DNA of 64,000 nucleotides, taken from Sphingobium sp. WTD-1. GTDB taxonomy: Bacteria > Pseudomonadota > Alphaproteobacteria > Sphingomonadales > Sphingomonadaceae. Below the pieces are notes generated by a model, which worked only from the letters and a program-made list of their open reading frames with translations, had not been told where the DNA came from and ran no database searches. Positions 15,311 through 23,391 of this stretch are shown in pieces (the first letter of the stretch is position 1; each line of letters begins with the position of its first letter). Both the position numbers and the translations under genes were made by a program. The DNA lies in contig NZ_CP119127.1 in assembly GCF_030128825.1 (NCBI RefSeq), positions 1,736,001-1,800,000 on the forward strand, written 5' to 3'.

Positions 15311-17406
15311 GCGCCGACGCCCTACTCTCGACCTGGCTAACGCCCAGCCGTCGGCGCGTGCGCCTCGACACGTTGCTGCTCGGCCTGCCGATCCTTCTGC
15401 TGGCAAGTGCGCTGGTCTGGCGCTTGGCCGGACTGGTGCCCGCCGCAATCCTGCTGCTGCTCGGCGCTGGCCTGCTTGGCGCCCTCAGCATCCGCCGCGC
15501 CCAGCGCTTCGATCAGGCTTGGCTGGTCCGCCGCCTCGATGCCAGCCGCGCCGATCTGGAGGATAGCAGCGCGCTGCTCTTCGCCGATCCGCAGGCGCTG
15601 GGGCCGTTGCAGCGGCTGCAATGCGCCCGGCTCGACCAGCGGCTCGGGCAGGGCATGCCGGAGGAATTGGCGCCGGACTGGTCGCGCCGCGCGATCCCTA
15701 TCCTCTGGATCATTGCCTTGCTCGGCATCGCCACCCTGCTGCTCTGGCCTCGTAGCAGCGATAAACCGGTCGTTCTGGCCCCTGCTGCCGAAGGCATCGC
15801 CGCAAAGCCTGGCATCCCACGCCTTGTCGCCCAAAATCTGCGTATCATCCCGCCCGCTTATACCGGCCTGCCGCTGCGCGACGAGGCCAAGCTCGACGCC
15901 CGCGCGCCGCTCGGATCGCGCCTCGAATGGACCTTCCGCTTCGACCCGCAGGCAAATGCGCCGGCGCTGCTGCCGCTGGGCGGGGCGGGCGTGGCGCTGC
16001 GCCGCGATGGCGATCACTGGATCGCCAGCCGCACGCTCGACGCCTCTTTCCTCTATCGCGTCGACCCGGCGTCGGGACGCGGTCCGCTGCCACCGCTGCA
16101 CCGGATCGACGGCGTCGCCGATGCGCCGCCGCAGGTGAAGCTGATTGCGCCCGCCGCCAGCCTCAACATGGTGACGCCCGGACAGCGCAGCTGGACTCCG
16201 GTCTTCGCTGCGACCGACGATTATGGCATCGCTGCCACCGCCCGGCTGCGCATCACTTTGGCGATCGGCGGGGGCGAGAATATCCGCTTCACCGAGCGCG
16301 AGATCGCGGTGTCCGGCACCGGCCCGGCGCGCGACCGGCGCTTTGCCCCGCGCCTCGATTTCGGTGCGCTTGGCTTTTCGGCCGGCGGCGACATGGTGGT
16401 GCAGATCATCGTGCGCGACAATCGCGCGCCGTCGCCGCAGGAAGTGCGCGGCCCCAGCGTCATCCTGCGCTGGCCCGCGGCCAAGGCACCCGAAAGCGGC
16501 GGCCTGCAGGGTATGGTCAACACCACTTTGCCGGCCTATTTCCGCAGCCAGCGCCAGATCATCATCGATGCCGAGGCGCTGCTGAAGCGCAAACGCAGCC
16601 TGTCGGCCGACAAATATCTGTCGCAATCCAACGGTATCGGCAACGACCAGAAAATCCTGCGCGGCCGCTACAGCCAGTTCCTGGGCGGCGAGAGCGAAGG
16701 CGAACCCAGCCTGCCGACCGCCGATGCGGATGGCCATGGCGAGGGCGACGGCCATGATCACGGCCCGCCGGTCGCGACACCCAATGTCTTTGGCGAGAAG
16801 GAGGATGTGCTCGCCGAATTCGGCCATCCGCACGATGAATCGCCCGCCTCCAGCCTGGACCCGGAAACCCGCGCGATCCTGAAACAGGCGGTGGATGAGA
16901 TGTGGCAGTCGGAAATGCAGTTGAAGCAGGGCCGACCGGACTTGGCCTTGCCCTTCGCCTACAAGGCGCTGCGCTTCATCAAGGACGTGCAGCAGGCGAC
17001 CCGCATCTTCCTGTCGCGCGTCGGCCCGGAACTGCCGCCGATCGACCCCGCCCGCCGCATGACCGGCAAGCGCGAGGGGATAGCCGGCCATTTCGAGCCG
17101 CTGGTTGCGGTCGAGGGTGATGATGGCCCGGCCGCCGCCGCCTGGCGCGGGCTGGCGCAGGGATCGGTGGCGCTCGATGCGCTGGAGGGCTGGGCGCGGG
17201 CCAACGCCACGCGCCTGCCCGATCCGCTGGCATTGAGCGGCGCGATCGACGCCGCGCGGCGCGATCCGGCCTGCGCCGCCTGTCGCGACAAGCTGCGCGC
17301 GCAATTGTGGATGGCGATGGAGCGGCCGCAGGGCGGCGTGGCGCGGCGGCGCCCGGCCGACGCTGCCGGCGCCGGCTATCTCGGCGCGATCGGGCGACGG
17401 CCATGA
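15307..17406 (+). CDS. DUF4175-type large membrane protein
   Basis: 699 residues. Two or three N-terminal membrane helices (TLLLGLPILLLASALVWRLA, LVPAAILLLLGAGLLGALSI, and AIPILWIIALLGIATLLLWP near residue 140). The long extracytoplasmic part has beta-sandwich-like repeats and the segment ATDDYGIAATARLRITLAIG typical of DUF4175. Residues about 475-520 are unusually rich in His, Asp and Gly (DADGHGEGDGHDHGPP, later EFGHPHDESP) and could bind metal. The C-terminal 150 residues are helical. The gene is joined by four-base overlaps to genes on both sides. No catalytic function can be assigned. Confidence 0.75.
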   Translation: MSADALLSTWLTPSRRRVRLDTLLLGLPILLLASALVWRLAGLVPAAILLLLGAGLLGALSIRRAQRFDQAWLVRRLDASRADLEDSSALLFADPQALGPLQRLQCARLDQRLGQGMPEELAPDWSRRAIPILWIIALLGIATLLLWPRSSDKPVVLAPAAEGIAAKPGIPRLVAQNLRIIPPAYTGLPLRDEAKLDARAPLGSRLEWTFRFDPQANAPALLPLGGAGVALRRDGDHWIASRTLDASFLYRVDPASGRGPLPPLHRIDGVADAPPQVKLIAPAASLNMVTPGQRSWTPVFAATDDYGIAATARLRITLAIGGGENIRFTEREIAVSGTGPARDRRFAPRLDFGALGFSAGGDMVVQIIVRDNRAPSPQEVRGPSVILRWPAAKAPESGGLQGMVNTTLPAYFRSQRQIIIDAEALLKRKRSLSADKYLSQSNGIGNDQKILRGRYSQFLGGESEGEPSLPTADADGHGEGDGHDHGPPVATPNVFGEKEDVLAEFGHPHDESPASSLDPETRAILKQAVDEMWQSEMQLKQGRPDLALPFAYKALRFIKDVQQATRIFLSRVGPELPPIDPARRMTGKREGIAGHFEPLVAVEGDDGPAAAAWRGLAQGSVALDALEGWARANATRLPDPLALSGAIDAARRDPACAACRDKLRAQLWMAMERPQGGVARRRPADAAGAGYLGAIGRRP

Positions 17407-19208
17407 ATGCGCAAGCCATCACCACGCTGCTCCTCGGCGTCGCCGTGCTGGTCGGCTGGGCTAGGCTGCTGCTGTGGCAGCGTTCGGCCGCCGATCTGGG
17501 CGCGCGCGTATGGCGCTTCGCTGCCCTAATGATGCTCCAGCCGGTTGTCGCGCTGCTCCTCTATTTCGGCCTGTTCCCGCCCGCGCTACCGTTGGCAGGC
17601 GGCGCCCTGACCGTCGCGACCCAGGGCAGTTCGCGCTTCGCTGCGGCCGGCAAGGGCGCGCATCTGGTCGCCCTGCCCGAAGCGCCGGACATAGCGGGCG
17701 CGCAGGCGATGCCGGATCTGGCGACCGCATTGCGCCGCTATCCCGACACGCGCCGCCTCGTCATCCTGGGGCAGGGGCTCGTCGCCCGCGACCGCGAAGT
17801 CGCACGGGGGCTGGCGATCGATTACACGCCGCCACCGGCCCGTCCTGGCCTGATCGCCCTGGCCAAGCCCGAACGGATCGCGCCGGGCGCAACCTTCGCC
17901 GTCGGCGGGCAGGTGGCCGGCCTGCGCAAGGCACAGGTCGAACTGCTCGATCCCGCCGGGCGCGTCACCGACGCCGCCCCTGTGGATGGTGATGGGCGTT
18001 TCAGCCTGACCGGCACCGCGCGCGCCGCCGGCACCGCCGAATTCACCTTGCGCCTGCGCCGCGCCGATGGCGGGCTGGTCGAGCAGGCGGTCGTGCCGCT
18101 GCTGGTCGAGGGTGATGCCGCGCCGCGCCTGCTGATCCTGGCCGGGGCGCCGGGGCCGGAGGTCAAATATCTGCGCCGCTGGGCGACCGACGCCGGCTAT
18201 GCCGTCACCGTCAACATGAGCGCGGGCGGCGGGGTTGCGCTGGGCGACGCACCGGTGGCGATCAACGCCGCCAGCCTGCGCCGCTATGACCTGCTGGTCG
18301 CCGACGATCGCGCCTGGTCCGGCCTGGGTGGCGGACGCGGCGCGGTGCTGGAGGCAGTACGGGGCGGCATGGGCCTGTTGCTGCGCGGCAGCGGCCCGGC
18401 CGACGGCGCGCTGCGCGGCCAGTGGCGCGCGCTCGGTTTCGATCTGTCCGGCGGCAATGGCGTCGCGCCGATCGCCCTGCCGGAGCCGCTGGCCGCCGAT
18501 CGCGCCCGCACCCGTACCGGCATCGGCAGCGCCGATATCCCCGCTGACCTCAATATCGGCGATGACCTTCTGCCCGAAGCGATCCGCATGGATGGCATTC
18601 CGGCCGGCGGCGACGTGGTACCGCTGGTGCAGGATGCTGCCGGCACGCCGCTCGCCGCCTGGCGCGCGCTCGGCGCGGGCCGGGTCGCAGTCTGGACCGG
18701 CCTCGACAGCTTCGGCCTGGTGCTGAGCGGCCGGGGCGATCTTTATGGCGACTGGTGGGGGCGGATGATGACCGCCGTCGTGCGCCCGGCACCGGGGTCT
18801 GTTCCCGCCTTCACCGACCCGGCCTGGGTGGGCGAGCGGATCAGCCTGTGCGGCCTGAAGCCGGGCGCCCGTATCGATGGCGCGCCCTTGGCGATCGATC
18901 CCGCGACCGGCGATTGCGCTGCCTGGTGGCCCGATCGGGCGGGCTGGCATCAGTTGCGCCGGACGGATGGCTCGGCGGCGACTGTCTATATCTATCCCGC
19001 CAACGCCTTGCCGGCCCTGCGTACCGCGCAGATGCGTCAGGCCATGACCCTGCTGCAAGGCGCCGATCAGAAGACGGATTCCGTTGCTGCCGCGCGCGCC
19101 GTTCCCGGCCCGTCCTGGCCCTGGCTCATCGGCTGGCTGATCGCCAGCGCCCTGCTCTGGGGGTTCGAGCGGTCCCGGATCGGCCGCACGGCGATCCCGC
19201 CGTCCTAA
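17403..19208 (+). CDS. Membrane-anchored protein of the MoxR operon, GAT-like
   Basis: 601 residues from ATG 17403 (ATGA overlap with the preceding gene). Two N-terminal membrane helices (ITTLLLGVAVLVGWARLLLW and ALMMLQPVVALLLYFGLFPP) and one C-terminal helix (WPWLIGWLIASALLWGFE). The intervening region contains an Ig-like segment (EFTLRLRRADGGLVEQAVVP) and a glutamine-amidotransferase-like Rossmann domain (RLLILAGAPGPEVKYLRRWA, RYDLLVADDRAWSGLG, VRGGMGLLLRGSGP) without the catalytic cysteine nucleophile. Such proteins commonly close MoxR/DUF58/BatA operons. The stop codon overlaps by four bases the convergent LysR gene on the other strand. Function is unknown. Confidence 0.7.
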   Translation: MNAQAITTLLLGVAVLVGWARLLLWQRSAADLGARVWRFAALMMLQPVVALLLYFGLFPPALPLAGGALTVATQGSSRFAAAGKGAHLVALPEAPDIAGAQAMPDLATALRRYPDTRRLVILGQGLVARDREVARGLAIDYTPPPARPGLIALAKPERIAPGATFAVGGQVAGLRKAQVELLDPAGRVTDAAPVDGDGRFSLTGTARAAGTAEFTLRLRRADGGLVEQAVVPLLVEGDAAPRLLILAGAPGPEVKYLRRWATDAGYAVTVNMSAGGGVALGDAPVAINAASLRRYDLLVADDRAWSGLGGGRGAVLEAVRGGMGLLLRGSGPADGALRGQWRALGFDLSGGNGVAPIALPEPLAADRARTRTGIGSADIPADLNIGDDLLPEAIRMDGIPAGGDVVPLVQDAAGTPLAAWRALGAGRVAVWTGLDSFGLVLSGRGDLYGDWWGRMMTAVVRPAPGSVPAFTDPAWVGERISLCGLKPGARIDGAPLAIDPATGDCAAWWPDRAGWHQLRRTDGSAATVYIYPANALPALRTAQMRQAMTLLQGADQKTDSVAAARAVPGPSWPWLIGWLIASALLWGFERSRIGRTAIPPS

Positions 19209-20098
19209 CCCACGCCCAGCATCATCGGCCGCAACCGCTCGCTGGTCGCCACCAGCCAGCCGACAAACTGGTCGATCCGGGCAATGCCGCGCAGGTCGCG
19301 GGGCACCACCAGCCAGAAGCTGCGCTGGATATCGACCGCTTCGGGCAGCACGCGGACCAGCCCCGCCATGGCGTCGCCGATGAAGCAGGGCAATATGCCG
19401 CATCCCGCGCCGCTGGCGATGATTTCCGCCTGGGCATTGATGCTGCTCGACCGGATCGCCGGTTCCAGCCGGGCATCGACTTCCGCCAGATAGCGCAGTT
19501 CGGGCGCGTAGATCTGGTCGGGAACATAGCCGACCAGCACATGACGCAGCAGGTCGCCCTTGGCCTTCAACGGCGGCGCGCTCTCCAGATAGGCGGGCGT
19601 TGCATAGAGGCCGAGATGATAGTCGGTCAGCTTGCGGGTGATCAGCGGGCCGGTCTTGGGCCGGGCCAGCATCACCGCAATATCCGCCTCGCGCCGGGAG
19701 GGGTTGAGGAAGCCGCTCGACGCCACCAGGTCGATCTCGATCCGGGGATGGTCGGCGGTGAAGCTGCGCAGATGCGGTGCGATCACCCGGCTGCCAAAGC
19801 CTTCCGACGCGCTCAGGCGGATCGTCCCGGCCATTTGTGCGCCGGCCGCGCTGCCGCTCCGCTGCACCCCCAGCGCCGCCGCCTCCATCCGCTCGGCCTG
19901 TTCCAGCAGACGGGTGCCATGGTCGGTCAGCACATGGCCGGCCGGCGTATGCTCGAACAATCGTTGCTCCAGCGCCTGCTCCAGCCGCTTGATCCGCCGC
20001 GAGATGGTGGTGGGGTCCATCTTCGTCATCGCCGCCGCCGCGCTCAGCCGCTCGGTACGTGCCACCGCTAGGAACAGGCGCAGATCGTCCCAATTCAT
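19205..20098 (-). CDS. LysR-type transcriptional regulator, divergent from mmsA
   Basis: 297 residues from the ATG at 20098. N-terminal winged helix at residues 1-60 (LRLFLAVARTERLSAAAAMT, DPTTISRRIKRLEQALEQRL). The co-inducer domain follows (GTIRLSASEGFGSRVIAPHL onwards). It resembles the LysR subgroup with the motif RRIKRLE rather than the common QPALSRQI. It is transcribed away from the valine-catabolic operon, with 203 bases between the two start codons, and is therefore the best candidate for its regulator. Inducer identity (for example methylmalonate semialdehyde or 3-hydroxyisobutyrate) is not visible from sequence. Confidence 0.85.
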   Translation of the reverse strand: MNWDDLRLFLAVARTERLSAAAAMTKMDPTTISRRIKRLEQALEQRLFEHTPAGHVLTDHGTRLLEQAERMEAAALGVQRSGSAAGAQMAGTIRLSASEGFGSRVIAPHLRSFTADHPRIEIDLVASSGFLNPSRREADIAVMLARPKTGPLITRKLTDYHLGLYATPAYLESAPPLKAKGDLLRHVLVGYVPDQIYAPELRYLAEVDARLEPAIRSSSINAQAEIIASGAGCGILPCFIGDAMAGLVRVLPEAVDIQRSFWLVVPRDLRGIARIDQFVGWLVATSERLRPMMLGVG

Positions 20099-20301
20099 GG
20101 GTGCGGCATTTTTGCAGGATGAATATGCATATCCGTCAGCTTGCCTGCATTTCTGATATGCTGCAAGGCGGGGTGAAAGCATCGTGCGGAAGAGTGGGAA
20201 CCGGTTTTCCGCTTCAAACGATGCGACAAAAGAAGTTGGCGCGCGCGACTTGCGTCAGGGTGATCGCAGCGCGCTCCAAAGCATATTGGAGAGGATGAAG
20301 C
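20099..20301. promoter_or_regulatory. Divergent promoter region between LysR and mmsA
   Basis: The only AT-rich part lies close to the LysR start and holds a ten-base palindrome ATATGCATAT (20123-20132) inside a wider imperfect dyad GGAT...ATCC (20118-20135). LysR proteins usually bind such T-N11-A type dyads in divergent promoters. The mmsA start at 20302 is preceded by a good ribosome-binding site (GGAGAGGATGAAGC). Confidence 0.4.
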
Positions 20302-21798
20302 ATGCGTATCATCGATCATGTCATCAGTGGTCATTGGGCAGGTGACGGCGGCCGCACCAGCGACGTCTTCGATCCCAATGGCGGGACCGTGCAGGCGCAG
20401 CTGCGCCTCGGCACCCAGGCCGACTTGGACGCTGCCATGGCCGCCGCACTTGCCGCCCAGCCGGCCTGGGCTGCGACCAACCCGCAGCGCCGCGCCCGCG
20501 TCATGTTCGCTTTCAAGACGCTGGTCGAACAGAATATGGACGAACTCGCCCATCTGCTCAGTTCCGAACATGGCAAGGTGATTGCCGATTCAAAGGGCGA
20601 TATCCAGCGCGGGCTGGAGGTGATCGAATTCGCCTGCGGCATCCCTCATGTGCTCAAGGGCGAATATACCCAGGGCGCCGGCCCCGGCATCGACGTCTAT
20701 TCGATGCGCCAGCCGCTCGGCGTGGTCGCCGGCATCACCCCGTTCAACTTCCCGGCGATGATCCCGATGTGGATGTTCGGCGTCGCCATCGCCTGTGGCA
20801 ACGCCTTCATCCTCAAGCCCAGCGAGCGCGACCCCAGCGTCCCCGTGCGCCTCGCTGAACTGATGCGTGAGGCCGGCCTGCCCGACGGCGTGTTGCAGGT
20901 CGTCCATGGTGACAAGGAAATGGTCGACGCGATCCTGGATCATCCCGAGATCAGGGCGGTCAGCTTCGTCGGCTCCTCCGACATCGCTCATTATGTCTAT
21001 CGCCGTGGCGTCGAGGCGGGCAAGCGCGTCCAGGCGATGGGCGGCGCCAAGAATCATGGCATCGTCATGCCGGACGCCGATCTCGACCAGGTGGTGAATG
21101 ACCTGGCCGGCGCGGCCTTCGGTTCGGCGGGCGAGCGCTGCATGGCGCTGCCGGTGGTGGTGCCGGTGGGCGAGGCGACGGCGATCGCCCTGCGCGAGAA
21201 GCTGATCCCGGCGATTGACGCGCTGCGGGTCGGCGTCTCGACCGATGCCGACGCCCATTATGGCCCGGTCGTCACCGCCGCGCACAAGGCGAAGATTGAA
21301 TCCTATATCCAGATGGGTGTCGATGAGGGCGCCGAACTGGTGGTCGACGGCCGCGGCTTCACGCTGCAGGGCCATGAACAGGGCTTCTTCGTCGGCCCGA
21401 CTTTGTTCGACCGGGTGACGCCGCAGATGCGCAGCTATCAGGAGGAGATTTTCGGCCCGGTGCTCCAGATGGTGCGCGCCGACAGCTTCGAGGATGCGCT
21501 GCGCCTGCCGAGCGACCATCAATATGGCAATGGCGTCGCCATCTTCACCCGCAACGGCCATGCCGCGCGCGAATTTGCCGCGCGGGTCAATGTCGGCATG
21601 GTCGGCATCAATGTGCCGATCCCGGTGCCGGTCGCCTATCATACGTTCGGCGGCTGGAAGCGCAGCGCCTTTGGCGACACCAACCAGCACGGCATGGAAG
21701 GCGTTAAGTTCTTCACGAAAGTGAAGACCGTCACCCAGCGCTGGCCCGACGGCGGCGCCACCGGCGATAGCGCCTTCGTCATCCCGACCATGGGGTGA
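20302..21798 (+). CDS. mmsA: CoA-acylating methylmalonate-semialdehyde dehydrogenase
   Basis: 498 residues, the normal length for the family. It converts methylmalonate semialdehyde (or malonate semialdehyde) plus CoA and NAD to propionyl-CoA (or acetyl-CoA), releasing CO2, at the end of valine and beta-alanine catabolism. Family marks: ITPFNFPAMIPMWMFGVAIA, FVGSSDIAHYVYRRG, and the catalytic cysteine in AFGSAGERCMALPVVV near residue 284. YHTFGGWKRSAFGDTNQHG near the C terminus is diagnostic for MMSDH. It opens the valine operon, but a GIY-YIG cassette now separates it from the acyl-CoA dehydrogenase gene. Start supported by GGAGAGGATGAAGC. Confidence 0.93.
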   Translation: MRIIDHVISGHWAGDGGRTSDVFDPNGGTVQAQLRLGTQADLDAAMAAALAAQPAWAATNPQRRARVMFAFKTLVEQNMDELAHLLSSEHGKVIADSKGDIQRGLEVIEFACGIPHVLKGEYTQGAGPGIDVYSMRQPLGVVAGITPFNFPAMIPMWMFGVAIACGNAFILKPSERDPSVPVRLAELMREAGLPDGVLQVVHGDKEMVDAILDHPEIRAVSFVGSSDIAHYVYRRGVEAGKRVQAMGGAKNHGIVMPDADLDQVVNDLAGAAFGSAGERCMALPVVVPVGEATAIALREKLIPAIDALRVGVSTDADAHYGPVVTAAHKAKIESYIQMGVDEGAELVVDGRGFTLQGHEQGFFVGPTLFDRVTPQMRSYQEEIFGPVLQMVRADSFEDALRLPSDHQYGNGVAIFTRNGHAAREFAARVNVGMVGINVPIPVPVAYHTFGGWKRSAFGDTNQHGMEGVKFFTKVKTVTQRWPDGGATGDSAFVIPTMG

Positions 21799-21821
21799 AG
21801 GCGCGCGCCTCCTCTGCTGCC

Positions 21822-21848
21822 GTCATGCCGGACTTGTTCCGGCATCCA
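21822..21848 (+). repeat. Left 27-bp inverted repeat of the GIY-YIG cassette
   Basis: The palindromic unit begins GTCATGCCGGACTTGTTCC and ends GGCATCCA. The reverse complement matches 22188-22214 with one mismatch in the central loop. Confidence 0.85.
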
Positions 21849-21854
21849 TTGCCT

Positions 21855-22166
21855 CTACTTTGGAGGCAAGGGCGGCAGGCCGAGAGATAGCGCCCGATCC
21901 TCCCAGAAAGGATTATCCTGTTCGATGAGCCGCACCTTCCACTCCCGTCGCCATTTCTTGAGCTTCTTCTCAAGCGCGATGGCTGTTGGAAAGTCGAGCT
22001 GATGTTCGAACCAGACCAGCCTGTTGACGCCATATTGTCTGGAAAATCCATCGATAACGCCGGAACGATGTTGATGGATTCGTTCTATCAGATGGCCGGT
22101 GACACCGACATACAAGGTGCCATGTCGTCCGCTCGCAAGGATATAGACGCATGGCTGGTTGGGCAT
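21855..22166 (-). CDS. GIY-YIG family endonuclease
   Basis: 103 residues from the ATG at 22166; an in-frame extension upstream would only translate the repeat. All GIY-YIG landmarks are present: VYI (the GIY strand) at about residues 7-9, YVG (the YIG strand) at about 19-21, the catalytic Arg in LIERIHQHRSG, and the metal-binding Glu in ALEKKLKKWRREWKV. It belongs to the small single-domain group, often annotated as UPF0213/YhbQ-like or 'excinuclease ABC C subunit-like', and has no DNA-binding extension. Its position between two near-identical inverted repeats suggests that it and the repeats belong together, perhaps as nuclease and recognition sites. In vivo substrate is unknown. Confidence 0.85.
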   Translation of the reverse strand: MPNQPCVYILASGRHGTLYVGVTGHLIERIHQHRSGVIDGFSRQYGVNRLVWFEHQLDFPTAIALEKKLKKWRREWKVRLIEQDNPFWEDRALSLGLPPLPPK

Positions 22167-22187
22167 GATGCCAGTATGAAGAGCGAA

Positions 22188-22214
22188 TGGATGCCGGATC
22201 AAGTCCGGCATGAC
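22188..22214 (-). repeat. Right 27-bp inverted repeat of the GIY-YIG cassette
   Basis: TGGATGCCGGATCAAGTCCG followed by GCATGAC. It is the inverted copy of 21822-21848 (26 of 27 bases) and itself forms a hairpin with ATGCCGGA and TCCGGCAT arms. Confidence 0.85.
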
Positions 22215-22237
22215 GCCAATAAGGAAAAGACCGTCCC

Positions 22238-23380
22238 ATGACCCAGTTCGACCTCACCGACGAGCAGCGCGCCGTGCAGGAACTGGCGCAGCGCTTCACC
22301 GCCGATGCGATCACGCCCCACGCGGCCAAGTGGGACGAAGATCATCATTTTCCCCGCGACACCATCCGCCAGGCCGCCGAACTGGGCTTCGGCGCCATCT
22401 ATGTGTCGGAAGAGAGCGGCGGCATCGGTCTTGGCCGGCTTGAATCCGCGCTCATCATAGAAGCCATGGCCTATGGCTGTCCCTCCACATCGGCCTTCAT
22501 CTCGATCCACAATATGGCCGCCTGGATGATCGACCGCTTCGGCGACGAGGCGGTGAAGCAGCGCTATCTCCCGTCGCTCGTCACCTGCGAGACGATCGCC
22601 TCCTATTGCCTCACCGAACCGTCCGCCGGTTCCGATGCGGCGTCGCTGCGCACCCGCGCGGTGCGGGATGGCGACCATTATGTCGTCACCGGTTCCAAGG
22701 CGTTCATTTCGGGCGGCGGCGAAAATGACATCTATGTCGTGATGGTCCGCACCGGCGAGGATGGCCCCAAGGGCATCAGCTGCCTGGTGATCGAAAAGGA
22801 CATGGAAGGCGTCAGCTTCGGCGCGCAGGAGCGCAAGCTAGGCTGGCATTCGCAGCCCACTGCCCAGGTCAATTTCGACGCCGTGCGTGTGCCGGTCGGC
22901 AATCGTGTCGGCGCGGAAGGGCAGGGCTTTGCCATCGCCATGGCCGGGCTCGATGGGGGGCGGCTCAACATCGGTGCCTGCTCGCTCGGCGGTGCCCAGC
23001 GTGCGCTGGACGAGGCGGTCGGCTATACCCGCGAGCGGCGCCAGTTCGACCGCGCCATCGCCGATTTCCAGAATACCCAATTCACCCTGGCCGATATGGA
23101 GACGGAGCTTCAGGCCGCTCGCGCGCTGCTCTATCTCGCCGCCGCCAAGGTGAGCGAGGGCGCGCCCGACAAGACCAAGTTCGCCGCCATGGCCAAGCGC
23201 TTTGCGACCGACACCGGTTCGGCCGTGGCCGACCGCGCGCTGCAACTGCATGGCGGCTATGGCTATCTGATGGACTATCCGGTCGAGCGCATCTGGCGCG
23301 ACCTGCGGGTCCACCGCATCCTGGAGGGCACGAACGAGATCATGCGCATGATCACCGCCCGCGAACTGCTCAAGGCCTGA
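22238..23380 (+). CDS. Acyl-CoA dehydrogenase, probably isobutyryl-CoA dehydrogenase
   Basis: 380 residues, standard length. It would oxidise isobutyryl-CoA to methacrylyl-CoA with FAD, passing electrons to ETF. Family signatures: CLTEPSAGSDAASLRTRAV (FAD/substrate loop), GLDGGRLNIGACSLGGAQRA, RRQFDRAIADFQNTQF, and at the C terminus LHGGYGYLMDYPVERIWRDL with catalytic Glu in EGTNEIMRMI. The choice of isobutyryl-CoA rests on the operon: mmsA upstream, 3-hydroxyisobutyryl-CoA hydrolase 5 bases downstream, and 3-hydroxyisobutyrate dehydrogenase after that. Other short branched acyl-CoAs remain possible. Confidence 0.88.
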   Translation: MTQFDLTDEQRAVQELAQRFTADAITPHAAKWDEDHHFPRDTIRQAAELGFGAIYVSEESGGIGLGRLESALIIEAMAYGCPSTSAFISIHNMAAWMIDRFGDEAVKQRYLPSLVTCETIASYCLTEPSAGSDAASLRTRAVRDGDHYVVTGSKAFISGGGENDIYVVMVRTGEDGPKGISCLVIEKDMEGVSFGAQERKLGWHSQPTAQVNFDAVRVPVGNRVGAEGQGFAIAMAGLDGGRLNIGACSLGGAQRALDEAVGYTRERRQFDRAIADFQNTQFTLADMETELQAARALLYLAAAKVSEGAPDKTKFAAMAKRFATDTGSAVADRALQLHGGYGYLMDYPVERIWRDLRVHRILEGTNEIMRMITARELLKA

Positions 23381-23391
23381 AGGGGATGACC

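Larger units (their letters stand above)
21822..22214. mobile_element. GIY-YIG nuclease cassette bounded by 27-bp inverted repeats
   Basis: A 393-base unit delimited by GTCATGCCGGACTTGTTCCG... (21822-21848) and its inverted copy (22188-22214). The two 27-base ends match at 26 of 27 positions, the single difference being in the loop. Each end is itself a hairpin (ATGCCGGA/TCCGGCAT around a 3-5 base loop). The only gene between them encodes a GIY-YIG endonuclease. The unit lies in the middle of the valine operon, between mmsA and the acyl-CoA dehydrogenase gene, which argues that it was inserted there. Mobility is inference; target-site duplications were not identified. Confidence 0.6.

Noticed and set aside
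15337..17304. 655-residue minus-strand frame opposite the DUF4175 gene
   Set aside because: No motif or ribosome-binding site; the plus-strand gene is coupled by overlaps to both neighbours.
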